A stretch of DNA of 22,299 bases, taken from CAYNDB01 sp964395915. Its GTDB lineage: Bacteria > Nitrospinota_A > UBA7883 > JAJRTC01. Below the pieces are notes generated by a model. The model made no database searches. It saw only the letters and a program-made list of their open reading frames with translations, and was not told the DNA's origin. Position 1 is the stretch's first letter; each line of letters begins with the position of its first letter. Both the position numbers and the translations under genes were made by a program. Where the stretch lies: NCBI GenBank assembly GCA_964395915.1, contig CAYNDB010000030.1:1-22299 (forward strand). Reading direction: 5' to 3'. This document shows, piece by piece, positions 8,527 through 15,265 of the stretch.

Positions 8527-8835
8527 TTATTTTGATAGCAGTCCTTTTGCGTGGTCAAATAATTCGCCCGGGCTGATAGCTCCCAATGCCACTAACATGA
8601 GAGCTATACCCGTAATCATGGTAGGAAGCGCCATCCACCTGTTTTTGAAGCGAATTTGAATACTTGTGCCAAGCCATAAAAAACAACCACAACCTAAAAG
8701 AAATATGGAAGTGCGCTGCACATCCGGCATGTTTGGCCAAACAGCTAGCAAAGTAACAAACAGCGCACAGAGACATGAGGAAACAATAAACCAAACACGG
8801 CTTATTGACTCATCCGGTCTTTTTTTCTCTTCCAT
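8527..8835 (-). CDS. Small membrane protein, function unknown
   Basis: I do not recognise this 102-residue product. It has a charged N-terminus (MEEKKRPDES), three hydrophobic segments at about residues 13-34, 42-58 and 67-90, and a short polar tail with a lysine, so it is probably an inner-membrane protein with three helices. Two cysteines lie near the start of helix 1 and two more (GCGC) in helix 2. A weak GGAAC precedes the ATG by six bases. It stands alone between the convergent gcv operon and the divergent tRNA-Glu. Hydrophobic profile and start make it a plausible real gene, but there is no motif to name it by. Confidence 0.55.
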   Translation of the reverse strand: MEEKKRPDESISRVWFIVSSCLCALFVTLLAVWPNMPDVQRTSIFLLGCGCFLWLGTSIQIRFKNRWMALPTMITGIALMLVALGAISPGELFDHAKGLLSK

Positions 8836-8863
8836 TTAGTTCCGAAATCTCCGCTTGTTAAGA

Positions 8864-8877
8864 GCGAATTAATTCGC
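8864..8877. promoter_or_regulatory. 14-base perfect palindrome, possible operator
   Basis: GCGAATTAATTCGC is a perfect 14-base inverted repeat without spacer. It lies 29 bases upstream of the small membrane-protein start and 29 bases before the tRNA promoter -35, that is, in the divergent control region. It could be a repressor site for either gene; no run of T follows, so it is not a typical terminator. Confidence 0.3.
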
Positions 8878-8905
8878 CCTCAAACACTATACTTTTCTTT
8901 TCGGT

Positions 8906-8934
8906 TTGGTGTCAGAGGGAAAATAATGTAGAAT
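8906..8934 (+). promoter_or_regulatory. Sigma-70-type promoter for tRNA-Glu
   Basis: TTGGTG (8906-8911) and TAGAAT (8929-8934) are separated by 17 bases. The -10 element matches five of six consensus bases, the -35 only the TTG. Transcription would begin around 8941, about 20 bases before the mature tRNA 5' end, a usual leader length. Confidence 0.45.
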
Positions 8935-8962
8935 TCTCGCTTCAGTCACGGTGAAACGATGT

Positions 8963-9038
8963 GGCCCCATCGTCTAGTGGCCTAGGACGCTGCCCTCTCA
9001 CGGCGGAAACAGGGGTTCGACTCCCCTTGGGGCTACCA
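8963..9038 (+). tRNA. tRNA-Glu (anticodon CTC)
   Basis: The 76-base cloverleaf, with encoded CCA at 9036-9038, folds cleanly. The acceptor stem is GGCCCCA/TGGGGCT, the D arm has TCTAGTGGCCTAGGA, the anticodon stem is CTGCC/GGCGG around the loop CTCTCAC (anticodon CTC at 8997-8999, reading GAG codons), and the T arm is AGGGG TTCGACT CCCCT. The discriminator base is A. The first pair of the acceptor stem is G1-U72 instead of the normal G-C, and the anticodon stem has one T-G wobble. A spurious minus-strand reading frame overlaps it and is ignored. It is a single tRNA with its own probable promoter. Confidence 0.95.
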
Positions 9039-9346
9039 ATGTTGCGGAATAGAGAAGAGTAGCTCCGCCATTTTGACACCATATCCTCTCCCCACCGCTT
9101 ATAGTTTGCATGGCACACATCATTAGCGTAGTTAATTATAGAAAATAATCGCGCCAAATAAAAAATTCACATTACCTAACAATTATGTATCTGGCTGGAA
9201 TAATCCGCCGCTATCAGACTGCGGAAGATTCTCAGTGGAAGTAATAAATTTATCTTAAAAAAATCTCATTTTGCACATGAATATATAAATGCTTTATTAT
9301 TATAAGCGTCTAATTCTTACCAAATAATAGACAATCAGGAAAATAC
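9039..9346. other. Intergenic stretch between tRNA-Glu and HD-GYP gene
   Basis: About 308 bases without a convincing gene. The composition becomes AT-rich towards the right. A weak 5-base stem GCGGA...TCCGC with a long loop follows the tRNA and might end its transcript, but the T run is poor. The last 80 bases hold the probable promoter of the HD-GYP gene. Confidence 0.6.
9271..9300 (+). promoter_or_regulatory. Possible sigma-70 promoter of the HD-GYP gene
   Basis: TTGCAC (9271-9276) and TATTAT (9295-9300) with an 18-base spacer lie in AT-rich DNA upstream of the start codon; TATAAG follows directly at 9301 and could also serve as -10. This is a pattern match only, in a stretch where such matches arise easily. 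Confidence 0.3.
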
Positions 9347-10420
9347 ATGATTTTTAATCGCCGAACACTTGAAGGTAAAATTATGATTGTCGATGACAAT
9401 CAGATAAATGTTTCTCTGCTTGAAAAGCTTTTAAGAACGGCGGATTTCACTTCTATCAAAAGCACGACTGACCCACGTGAAGCAAAAAATATATACAGGG
9501 ACTTCCAACCTGACATTTTACTGTTGGATCTTGACATGCCGCATCTGGACGGGTTTCAGGTGATGGAACAACTAAAAGAGATCGAGCGGGAAGCTTTTCT
9601 CCCGGTACTGGTTATAACAGGACGGAACGATAACGCAACATGCGTTCGCGCTCTTGAAGCCGGAGCGCTGGACTTTATTGTCAAACCTTTTGAGCCGGTG
9701 GAGGCTATCAACCGTATCCGCAATATGCTCCAGGTCCGGCTGATGCATAAACAGGTTCGCGATCAGAATCGATTATTAGAAGACAAAGTCCGCGAGCGGA
9801 CAAAAGAACTTCATGAAACGCGACTGGATGTGATCCATCATCTTGGTCGGGCGGCTGAGTATCGTGATAACGAGACGGGAATGCACATTATCCGCATGGG
9901 AAAGGCGGCCTATCTTCTGGGAAAAGCTATGCGCTGGGATGACGATCAATGCGAGCTTTTGCTTCAAGCCAGCCCGATGCATGACATAGGCAAGATAGGC
10001 ATACCCGACAAAATTCTTCTAAAACCTGGCAAGCTCGCCCATGAAGAGTGGGAAATAATGAAAACGCACACCACGATAGGCGCGGAACTACTCTCGGGCC
10101 ATTCTTCAGATCTGATGGTAATGGCGCGAAGCATCGCCTTGACCCATCATGAAAAATGGGACGGCTCGGGCTATCCAAACGGGCTTAAAGGTGAAGATAT
10201 TCCCATGGAAGGGAGAATCTGCGCGATCAGCGATGTGTTTGACGCTCTTACATCTGACCGTCCATATAAAAAAGCTTGGAGCATTGAAGACGCAATTGCG
10301 GAAGTCTATCGTGGCGCAGGCAAGCATTTTGATCCTAACCTTATTGCTCAATTCAAGATAATCCTGCCGGAAATTCTTGCTATTAAAGAACAGTTTGCGG
10401 ACATACCTGTTAGCAAATAA
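9347..10420 (+). CDS. Response regulator with REC and HD-GYP domains (cyclic-di-GMP phosphodiesterase)
   Basis: The 357-residue product is an RpfG-like regulator. The receiver domain spans about residues 12-130, with acidic MIVDDN, phospho-acceptor D61 in LLLDLDMPHLDG and K113 in VKPF. A short coiled linker (LEDKVRERTKELHETRL) follows, then an HD-GYP domain of about residues 160-345. It holds HDIGKIGIPD (H212, D213), HHEKWDGSGYP (G275-Y276-P277) and DVFDALTSDRPYKKAW, so the metal-binding and GYP residues appear complete. Family enzymes hydrolyse cyclic-di-GMP (some act on cGAMP). The start at 9347 is backed by AGGAA at proper distance. No kinase sits beside it; the hybrid kinase farther downstream is a candidate partner, as it lacks an output domain (inference). 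Confidence 0.93.
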   Translation: MIFNRRTLEGKIMIVDDNQINVSLLEKLLRTADFTSIKSTTDPREAKNIYRDFQPDILLLDLDMPHLDGFQVMEQLKEIEREAFLPVLVITGRNDNATCVRALEAGALDFIVKPFEPVEAINRIRNMLQVRLMHKQVRDQNRLLEDKVRERTKELHETRLDVIHHLGRAAEYRDNETGMHIIRMGKAAYLLGKAMRWDDDQCELLLQASPMHDIGKIGIPDKILLKPGKLAHEEWEIMKTHTTIGAELLSGHSSDLMVMARSIALTHHEKWDGSGYPNGLKGEDIPMEGRICAISDVFDALTSDRPYKKAWSIEDAIAEVYRGAGKHFDPNLIAQFKIILPEILAIKEQFADIPVSK

Positions 10421-10439
10421 TATTCGCGTCCATTCATCA

Positions 10440-10641
10440 TTATCTTGACACCGGAATATGCGATATTTTCCACGCCTCTGTTTTTGCCTGATCCAATATC
10501 TGGCGCATGGCTCCACAAATATCATCGGGCGCAATTGGTCTAAAAAATAATACTTTTATCCCGGGTTCACTTTCATCCTTTCGCTCCTGCCAAGAAGGCG
10601 CGAGTCCAGATAATGATGTTCATTGCCTGTTGCAACAGCTA
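10440..10641 (-). pseudogene. Possible decayed receiver-domain C-terminus (frameshifted fragment)
   Basis: On the minus strand one frame reads MNIIIWTRAFLAGAKG then stops. The next frame takes over and reads GIKVLFFRPIAPDDICGAMRQ and ILDQAKTEAW to a TAA at 10440-10442. Joined by a one-base shift, this mirrors the end of a receiver domain: PIILCTGY...GIKEYVMKPI...IRRVL in the hybrid kinase of this same window. There is no start codon for the second frame and no upstream domain. The join runs through a REP-like palindrome, whose translation can mimic protein, so the resemblance may be partly accidental. Confidence 0.3.
10584..10604. repeat. REP-like imperfect stem-loop
   Basis: Arms CTCCTGCC and GGCGCGAG flank the loop AAGAA; seven of eight positions can pair (one T-G wobble, one mismatch). 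The surrounding TTCGCTCCTGCC...GAGTCCAG resembles the dRS3/REP-type elements found in many genomes. A single copy was noticed in this window, so repeat status is unproven. Confidence 0.35.
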
Positions 10642-10693
10642 AAAACCTCATGAGGCGCTAGGCAATATGTCCCTAAACACTGTATACTTAGGG
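10622..10693. repeat. Cluster of nested inverted repeats
   Basis: Within 72 bases lie four symmetrical elements. They are an outer pair ATTGCCT (10622-10628) / AGGCAAT (10660-10666), a perfect palindrome CTGTTGCAACAG (10627-10638), a perfect palindrome CCTCATGAGG (10646-10655), and a pair CCCTAA (10671-10676) / TTAGGG (10688-10693) around an 11-base loop. No T run follows, so a simple terminator is unlikely. Confidence 0.5.
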
Positions 10694-10926
10694 TGTTGGA
10701 AGAATATGTTAATACTGCGGGCGGACTAAAAGCTTAAACTACGCATGGTTCATTGCAGAATTATTAACACGAGGAGCCGAAAATCTAAAGAAGCCGAAAC
10801 TGTATCTTATAATCAGGTCTTTAATGCGCCGTTCCGGCCGACGACCTGCAATCCACCATATCTTGCTATCCAAAGATGGGATGTTAACAGTTTGGAGCAG
10901 GGATTAAATAGGGGCTGTTATTAGAA

Positions 10927-10941
10927 CCTTTTATAAAAAGG
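10927..10941 (+). promoter_or_regulatory. Hairpin covering the leader ribosome binding site
   Basis: CCTTTT-ATA-AAAAGG is a perfect 6-base stem with a 3-base loop. Its 3' arm (AAAAGG) is the Shine-Dalgarno sequence of the short leader frame starting at 10948, so pairing would hide the site. The stem is AT-rich and may be weak. Confidence 0.3.
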
Positions 10942-10947
10942 CTTAAT

Positions 10948-10980
10948 ATGAAGATCGTGTCGAGGTCTTGTCTCCAATGA
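10948..10980 (+). CDS. Possible 10-codon leader peptide, coupled to cytochrome c peroxidase
   Basis: ATG at 10948, with AAAGG six bases upstream, opens a frame encoding MKIVSRSCLQ that ends in TGA at 10978-10980. That TGA overlaps the probable ATG of the peroxidase gene (10977) as ATGA, so translation of the two could be coupled. It may be chance: ten codons are too few for statistical support, and no conservation can be tested here. Confidence 0.25.
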   Translation: MKIVSRSCLQ

Positions 10981-11999
10981 AAAAATGGTTGGTGTTATTT
11001 GTGATAGCTATTCTTGTAGCTATCGCAATCTCATGGGTGACCTGTCTGGAACCACCCGTAAAAAGCAAAACGACATATCTTGTAAAAAACAGAGGAAATC
11101 CTGCGACGGGAGGAGAGCCTATATCCCCAATCCCTCTCAACATTGATCTCGATTCAAGAAAAGTGGCTCTTGGAAAGCTTCTGTTCCATGACCCACGTCT
11201 GTCACGAGATGACAGCATATCGTGCGCCCACTGTCATGATCTGGCCAATGGAGGAATGGACGGTTTGCCAAGGTCTATCGGTGTGGATGGGCGTGAGGGA
11301 GTTATAAACGCTCCAACGGTATTTAACAGCGGACTGAACTTCAAGCAGTTTTGGGATGGGAGAGCGAACACGCTGGAAGAACAGATCGACGGCCCAATAT
11401 CCAACAAAAACGAGATGGACTCGTCATGGGACGAGATAATCGGGAAGCTTACTCGAGACGATGAGTTAAAAGCCTTGTTCCGCGCCTCATACAAAGATGG
11501 GATTACAACCGATAACATAAAAAACGCTATCGCCACTTTTGAGCGCTCCCTTATCACACCGAACGCCCCTTTCGACCGGTTTCTGCGTGGTGAGAAGGGC
11601 ACGATAACAGACCAGGCGAAACAGGGCTATATACTTTTCAAACAATACGGTTGCATTGCGTGTCACCAGGGAATGAATATAGGTGGCAATATGTTCCATA
11701 CTTTAGACGTCATGGATGATCATTTTAAAGACAAGAAAAAGATGACAATCGCCGACCTGGGACGTTTTAACGTCACAGGCGATGAAGATGACAAGTATGT
11801 ATTCCGTGTCCCAAGTTTGCGGAATGTGGCCATCACGTCGCCATACTTTCATGACAGCCATGCGGAATCCCTCGAAAAGGCAGTGGAGGAAATGGCCAAG
11901 GATCAGCTCATGAGAAATATTCCCAAGGAGCATATACAGCTCATCGTTAAATTTCTTGAATCACTTACAGGTGAATATGAAGGTGAGCCTCTAAAATGA
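10977..11999 (+). CDS. Dihaem cytochrome c peroxidase (CcpA/MauG family)
   Basis: This 340-residue protein has an N-terminal membrane segment (KKWLVLFVIAILVAIAISWV, signal anchor or uncleaved signal) and two CXXCH haem sites: CAHCH at residues 83-87 and CIACH at 226-230. FHDPRLSRDDSISCAHCH, GVDGREGVINAPTVFNS, FWDGRANTLEEQ, and the late PSLRNVAITSPYFHDSHAESLEKAVEEM are standard for bacterial dihaem peroxidases, which reduce hydrogen peroxide in the periplasm with electrons from small cytochromes. MauG-type oxidative roles cannot be excluded. I chose the ATG at 10977 (GAGGT lies 10 bases upstream); a TTG at 10968 is the alternative. Its stop overlaps the kinase start (ATGA), so the two are made together. 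Confidence 0.92.
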   Translation: MKKWLVLFVIAILVAIAISWVTCLEPPVKSKTTYLVKNRGNPATGGEPISPIPLNIDLDSRKVALGKLLFHDPRLSRDDSISCAHCHDLANGGMDGLPRSIGVDGREGVINAPTVFNSGLNFKQFWDGRANTLEEQIDGPISNKNEMDSSWDEIIGKLTRDDELKALFRASYKDGITTDNIKNAIATFERSLITPNAPFDRFLRGEKGTITDQAKQGYILFKQYGCIACHQGMNIGGNMFHTLDVMDDHFKDKKKMTIADLGRFNVTGDEDDKYVFRVPSLRNVAITSPYFHDSHAESLEKAVEEMAKDQLMRNIPKEHIQLIVKFLESLTGEYEGEPLK

Positions 12000-14900
12000 T
12001 AAACCTGAGATTCAAGCAGATTGCCATAGCGGTATTACTGGTGGCCCTGCTGACTTTAATGTATATAAAAACCAAATCCATGGATTTTGAAAAGCATAGC
12101 GCCATCACAAACAATCTCCTGCTTTTTGAACAGGTGGACGCTACCTTGAACCAGAACATCCTTATGGCCCGCTTTAGCCTGTTAAACAACTATGACCCTA
12201 TCATCCGTGATATTAGCAGGATAAAAAAGATCACAAGCGAATTGCGGAAGGACCTTCATTCCACGCCTTTCCTTGATGATACGGATACCCTGGCGGTGTT
12301 TACGGCATTGTCCAAAGCTATAGAAGATAAAGAACGATGGATTGAAAAGTTCAAGTCGAAAAACGCAATTCTCGAAAATTCACTCCGCTATTTCCCCGTG
12401 GCTGTGAGCGGGTTACAAAAGGCTTTGGTAAAAGGCTCTAAAGATTCCGATAAATTGAGAAACATTATTAACGCTCTGTTGGGCGAGTCGGCGAGTATTT
12501 CTTTTGAATCAGGAACTGAGTTCAAAAGAAATTTTAAAAACCTGCTCGATTTGCTGAGCGATTACAAGGAAAAGCTTGAAGGGGAAGTTAAAACGTGGGT
12601 GGATGTGGTGTTGCAACATGGTCGTATAATGGCTGAAGGTGTAGAAGAGGTAGGAGAGCTACTCAACGCCGTTATGTCCGCTCCCACAACTGAAAGTAGC
12701 GAGACATTGCGCAACGTTTACTCGCTCGCTTACGAAAAGGAGCTTCGTCTGGCGAATTTCTATCGTCTTGCCCTTTTTCTTATTTCCGTACTCCTCCTGT
12801 TTTTTATTATACGGATATTGATACAACTACGGAAAAGCATGGTCAGCCTGAACCAACAAAAATTCGCCATGGACCAGCACTCCATAGTCAGCGTGTCTGA
12901 TATGAACTGGAAAATAACATATGCGAACGACAAACTGGTGGAGGTGTCACAATTTTCTCTGGAAGAACTACTTGGGCAGGATCAGAGGAAAATCGACGCG
13001 GGAGAACGTAATCACGAAATTTTCTCGGAAGTCGAAAAAATTGTTTCCACTGGAAAGGTCTGGAAGGGAGAGATAATAAGCCGGAAAAAAGACGGTTCGC
13101 CCTATTGGGTGGAAACCACTATATCTCCATTTACCGACGAGAGCGGAACTCCCTATCAGTACGTGACCATACGCACAAACATAACTGAGCGGAAACTGGC
13201 CGAACAGAATCTGGCCGAAAGGGTAAATCATGCGGAATTCAACGCAAATGTAGGGGCCGCCCTGACAGAAGGTGGGCCGTTACGGGAAATTCTGCAAAAA
13301 TGCGTTGAGTTGTCGGTAAAGCATCTAGACGTTTCGTTCGCCCGTATCTGGATCTTTAATCAACAAGAGGAGATGCTGGAGTTGCAAGCGAGCGCGGGGA
13401 TGTACACTCACATCGACGGCCCCCACAGCAGGGTTCCGCTTGGGAAATTAAAGATCGGGCTGATAGCGCAAAAGCGAAAGCCGCATTTGACCAACACCGT
13501 TATAGGTGATCCGCGTGTTAACGATCAGGATTGGGCGAGGAAGGAAGGAATGACGGCTTTTGCGGGATATCCACTTATCGTTGAAAACAGGTTAGCTGGC
13601 GTGATGGCCATGTTTTCCAAGGAGGTCATCACTGAGGCTACCTTTGACACGCTTGGGTCGGTGGCGGATGAAATTGCCCTTGGTATCGAACGCAAGCGAG
13701 CGGAAAAGGAGCTCGCCCGCCTCGCCAAAGCGGTGGAACACGCGGCAGAAACGATACTCATAACTGATGTGGAAGGAGTAATCAATTATGTAAATCCCGC
13801 GTTTGAACGGATCACCGGATACAGCAGGGATGAAGCTATCGGCAAAAACCCGAGCTTTCTTAAAAGCGGCGTACATGACAATAGTTTTTATAAAAATATG
13901 TGGGGGACCATCACAAAAGGTCAGGTGTGGTCTGGCAGGGTAACAAACCGTAGAAAGAGCGGCGAGCAGTATAAAGAGGAGAGCACTATCTCGCCTATCA
14001 CTGACCACTCTGGAGCGGTAGTGGGCTACGTGGCTGTAAAAAAAGATGTGACCGAGGAGTTGAAAATGGAGCGGCAGGCCCAGCAATCGCAGAAGATGGA
14101 AGCCATCGGGACATTGGCTGGTGGCATAGCGCATGATTTTAACAACATACTCACAGCTATCATAGGTTATGCCGAGATGACCGCGGAAGGTTTTCCCGCA
14201 AATAGCGAAACGCGGGAAAATCTGAATGAAATCCTCCATGCCGGGAACAGGGCAAAAGAGCTTGTAAAACAGATACTGGCTTTCAGCAGGCAAAATGACA
14301 AGACGCTAAAACCGCTTTATCCACATCTTATCGTGAAAGAATCGCTTCGGCTTCTCCGGGCGACTGTGCCTTCGACCATCGAGATAATAGAAGACACAGA
14401 TAAATCTTCCGGCGCGATTCTCGCCGACGCCACGCAGCTAAGCCAGGTGATTATGAACCTTTGCACAAACGCCGAATACGTTATGCGTAAAACAGGGGGT
14501 GTTCTTACGATCAGTTTAAAGCCAGTTAAAGTGAACGCAAAATTAGCTTCCGCCCATAATGGTTTGCAAGAGGGTTCGTATGTCCGGCTGACGGTTGGCG
14601 ACACGGGAAGCGGTATGGACAGAAAAACTTTGGAGCGAATATTCGAGCCTTTCTTTACGACCAAATCGCAGGGTGAAGGGACAGGGATGGGCTTATCGGC
14701 GGTGCATGGCATTGTCGCAAGCTATGGCGGCGCAATTGTTGTTGAAAGCAAAATTGGCCAGGGAACCATATTCCACGTTTATTTGCCACAAATTAAAAAA
14801 GACGTAAGCCTGGGAGATGAAACCATTTTAGATGTTGAAAGAGGCGAAGAAAGCGTTTTATTTGTGGATGATGAGCAGAGTATCGCCTTATTAGGCAAAA

Positions 14901-15208
14901 AAATCCTTGAGCGATTAGGCTACAAGGTTGTTTCCAGCACGAGCGCTCAGGAAGCTTTGGATATATTTCTCAAGGCTCCTGAAAAGTTCGACATAGTTAT
15001 AACAGATCAAACGATGCCCGAAATGACAGGTTTTGATCTCGCTGGAGAAATAATGCGCATCAGCCCTGACATGCCAATTATTTTATGCACCGGTTATAGT
15101 CACACAATAGATGAGGAACAAGCCAGAAGTATAGGCATTAAAGAATATGTTATGAAGCCAATTAAAACGCATGAACTGGCAAAGGTAATACGCAGAGTTT
15201 TGAATTAG
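11996..15208 (+). CDS. Hybrid sensor histidine kinase (DAHL-PAS-GAF-PAS-HisKA-HATPase-REC)
   Basis: A 1070-residue membrane sensor. Membrane segments at about 8-24 and 256-275 enclose a helical periplasmic region with NYDPI and the DQN..ARFSLLNNYD pattern of the double all-helical (DAHL) ligand-binding domain. In the cytoplasm follow PAS (about 290-395), GAF (about 415-565), PAS (about 575-690) and HisKA with H713 in GGIAHDFNNIL. Next is HATPase_c (N-box NLCTNAEYVM, VGDTGSGM, GTGMGLSAVHG), then a receiver domain (about 950-1070) with D1004 in TDQTMPEMTG and K in YVMKPI. The signal is unknown. Coupling to a periplasmic peroxidase suggests sensing of redox or oxidant conditions on the periplasmic side (inference). 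There is no DNA-binding output, so a phosphotransfer partner or the HD-GYP regulator nearby may be the target. Confidence 0.93.
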   Translation: MINLRFKQIAIAVLLVALLTLMYIKTKSMDFEKHSAITNNLLLFEQVDATLNQNILMARFSLLNNYDPIIRDISRIKKITSELRKDLHSTPFLDDTDTLAVFTALSKAIEDKERWIEKFKSKNAILENSLRYFPVAVSGLQKALVKGSKDSDKLRNIINALLGESASISFESGTEFKRNFKNLLDLLSDYKEKLEGEVKTWVDVVLQHGRIMAEGVEEVGELLNAVMSAPTTESSETLRNVYSLAYEKELRLANFYRLALFLISVLLLFFIIRILIQLRKSMVSLNQQKFAMDQHSIVSVSDMNWKITYANDKLVEVSQFSLEELLGQDQRKIDAGERNHEIFSEVEKIVSTGKVWKGEIISRKKDGSPYWVETTISPFTDESGTPYQYVTIRTNITERKLAEQNLAERVNHAEFNANVGAALTEGGPLREILQKCVELSVKHLDVSFARIWIFNQQEEMLELQASAGMYTHIDGPHSRVPLGKLKIGLIAQKRKPHLTNTVIGDPRVNDQDWARKEGMTAFAGYPLIVENRLAGVMAMFSKEVITEATFDTLGSVADEIALGIERKRAEKELARLAKAVEHAAETILITDVEGVINYVNPAFERITGYSRDEAIGKNPSFLKSGVHDNSFYKNMWGTITKGQVWSGRVTNRRKSGEQYKEESTISPITDHSGAVVGYVAVKKDVTEELKMERQAQQSQKMEAIGTLAGGIAHDFNNILTAIIGYAEMTAEGFPANSETRENLNEILHAGNRAKELVKQILAFSRQNDKTLKPLYPHLIVKESLRLLRATVPSTIEIIEDTDKSSGAILADATQLSQVIMNLCTNAEYVMRKTGGVLTISLKPVKVNAKLASAHNGLQEGSYVRLTVGDTGSGMDRKTLERIFEPFFTTKSQGEGTGMGLSAVHGIVASYGGAIVVESKIGQGTIFHVYLPQIKKDVSLGDETILDVERGEESVLFVDDEQSIALLGKKILERLGYKVVSSTSAQEALDIFLKAPEKFDIVITDQTMPEMTGFDLAGEIMRISPDMPIILCTGYSHTIDEEQARSIGIKEYVMKPIKTHELAKVIRRVLN

Positions 15209-15265
15209 ATTTCCCATCATTGGAAAGAGTTCACTCTCGACACAAAGGGCCTGTAATAAAGACGG

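Larger units (their letters stand above)
10421..10947. other. Gene-poor, repeat-rich intergenic stretch
   Basis: No intact gene is supported over this roughly 530-base stretch. The left part holds a possible decayed receiver-domain fragment on the minus strand and a REP-like imperfect palindrome. The middle (10622-10693) is a dense set of inverted repeats. The right part shows only stop-rich frames before the short leader reading frame in front of the cytochrome peroxidase gene. The pattern looks like a relic of insertion or deletion between two signalling loci. Confidence 0.6.

Noticed and set aside
8942..9157. Minus-strand 71-codon frame across the tRNA gene
   Set aside because: It is the antisense reading of tRNA-Glu, a well-known artefact that yields SRTPVSAVRGQ-type peptides.
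13592..14293. Long minus-strand frame (233 codons) inside the hybrid kinase gene
   Set aside because: It is fully covered by the kinase coding sequence with clear domains; the antisense translation shows no domain pattern.
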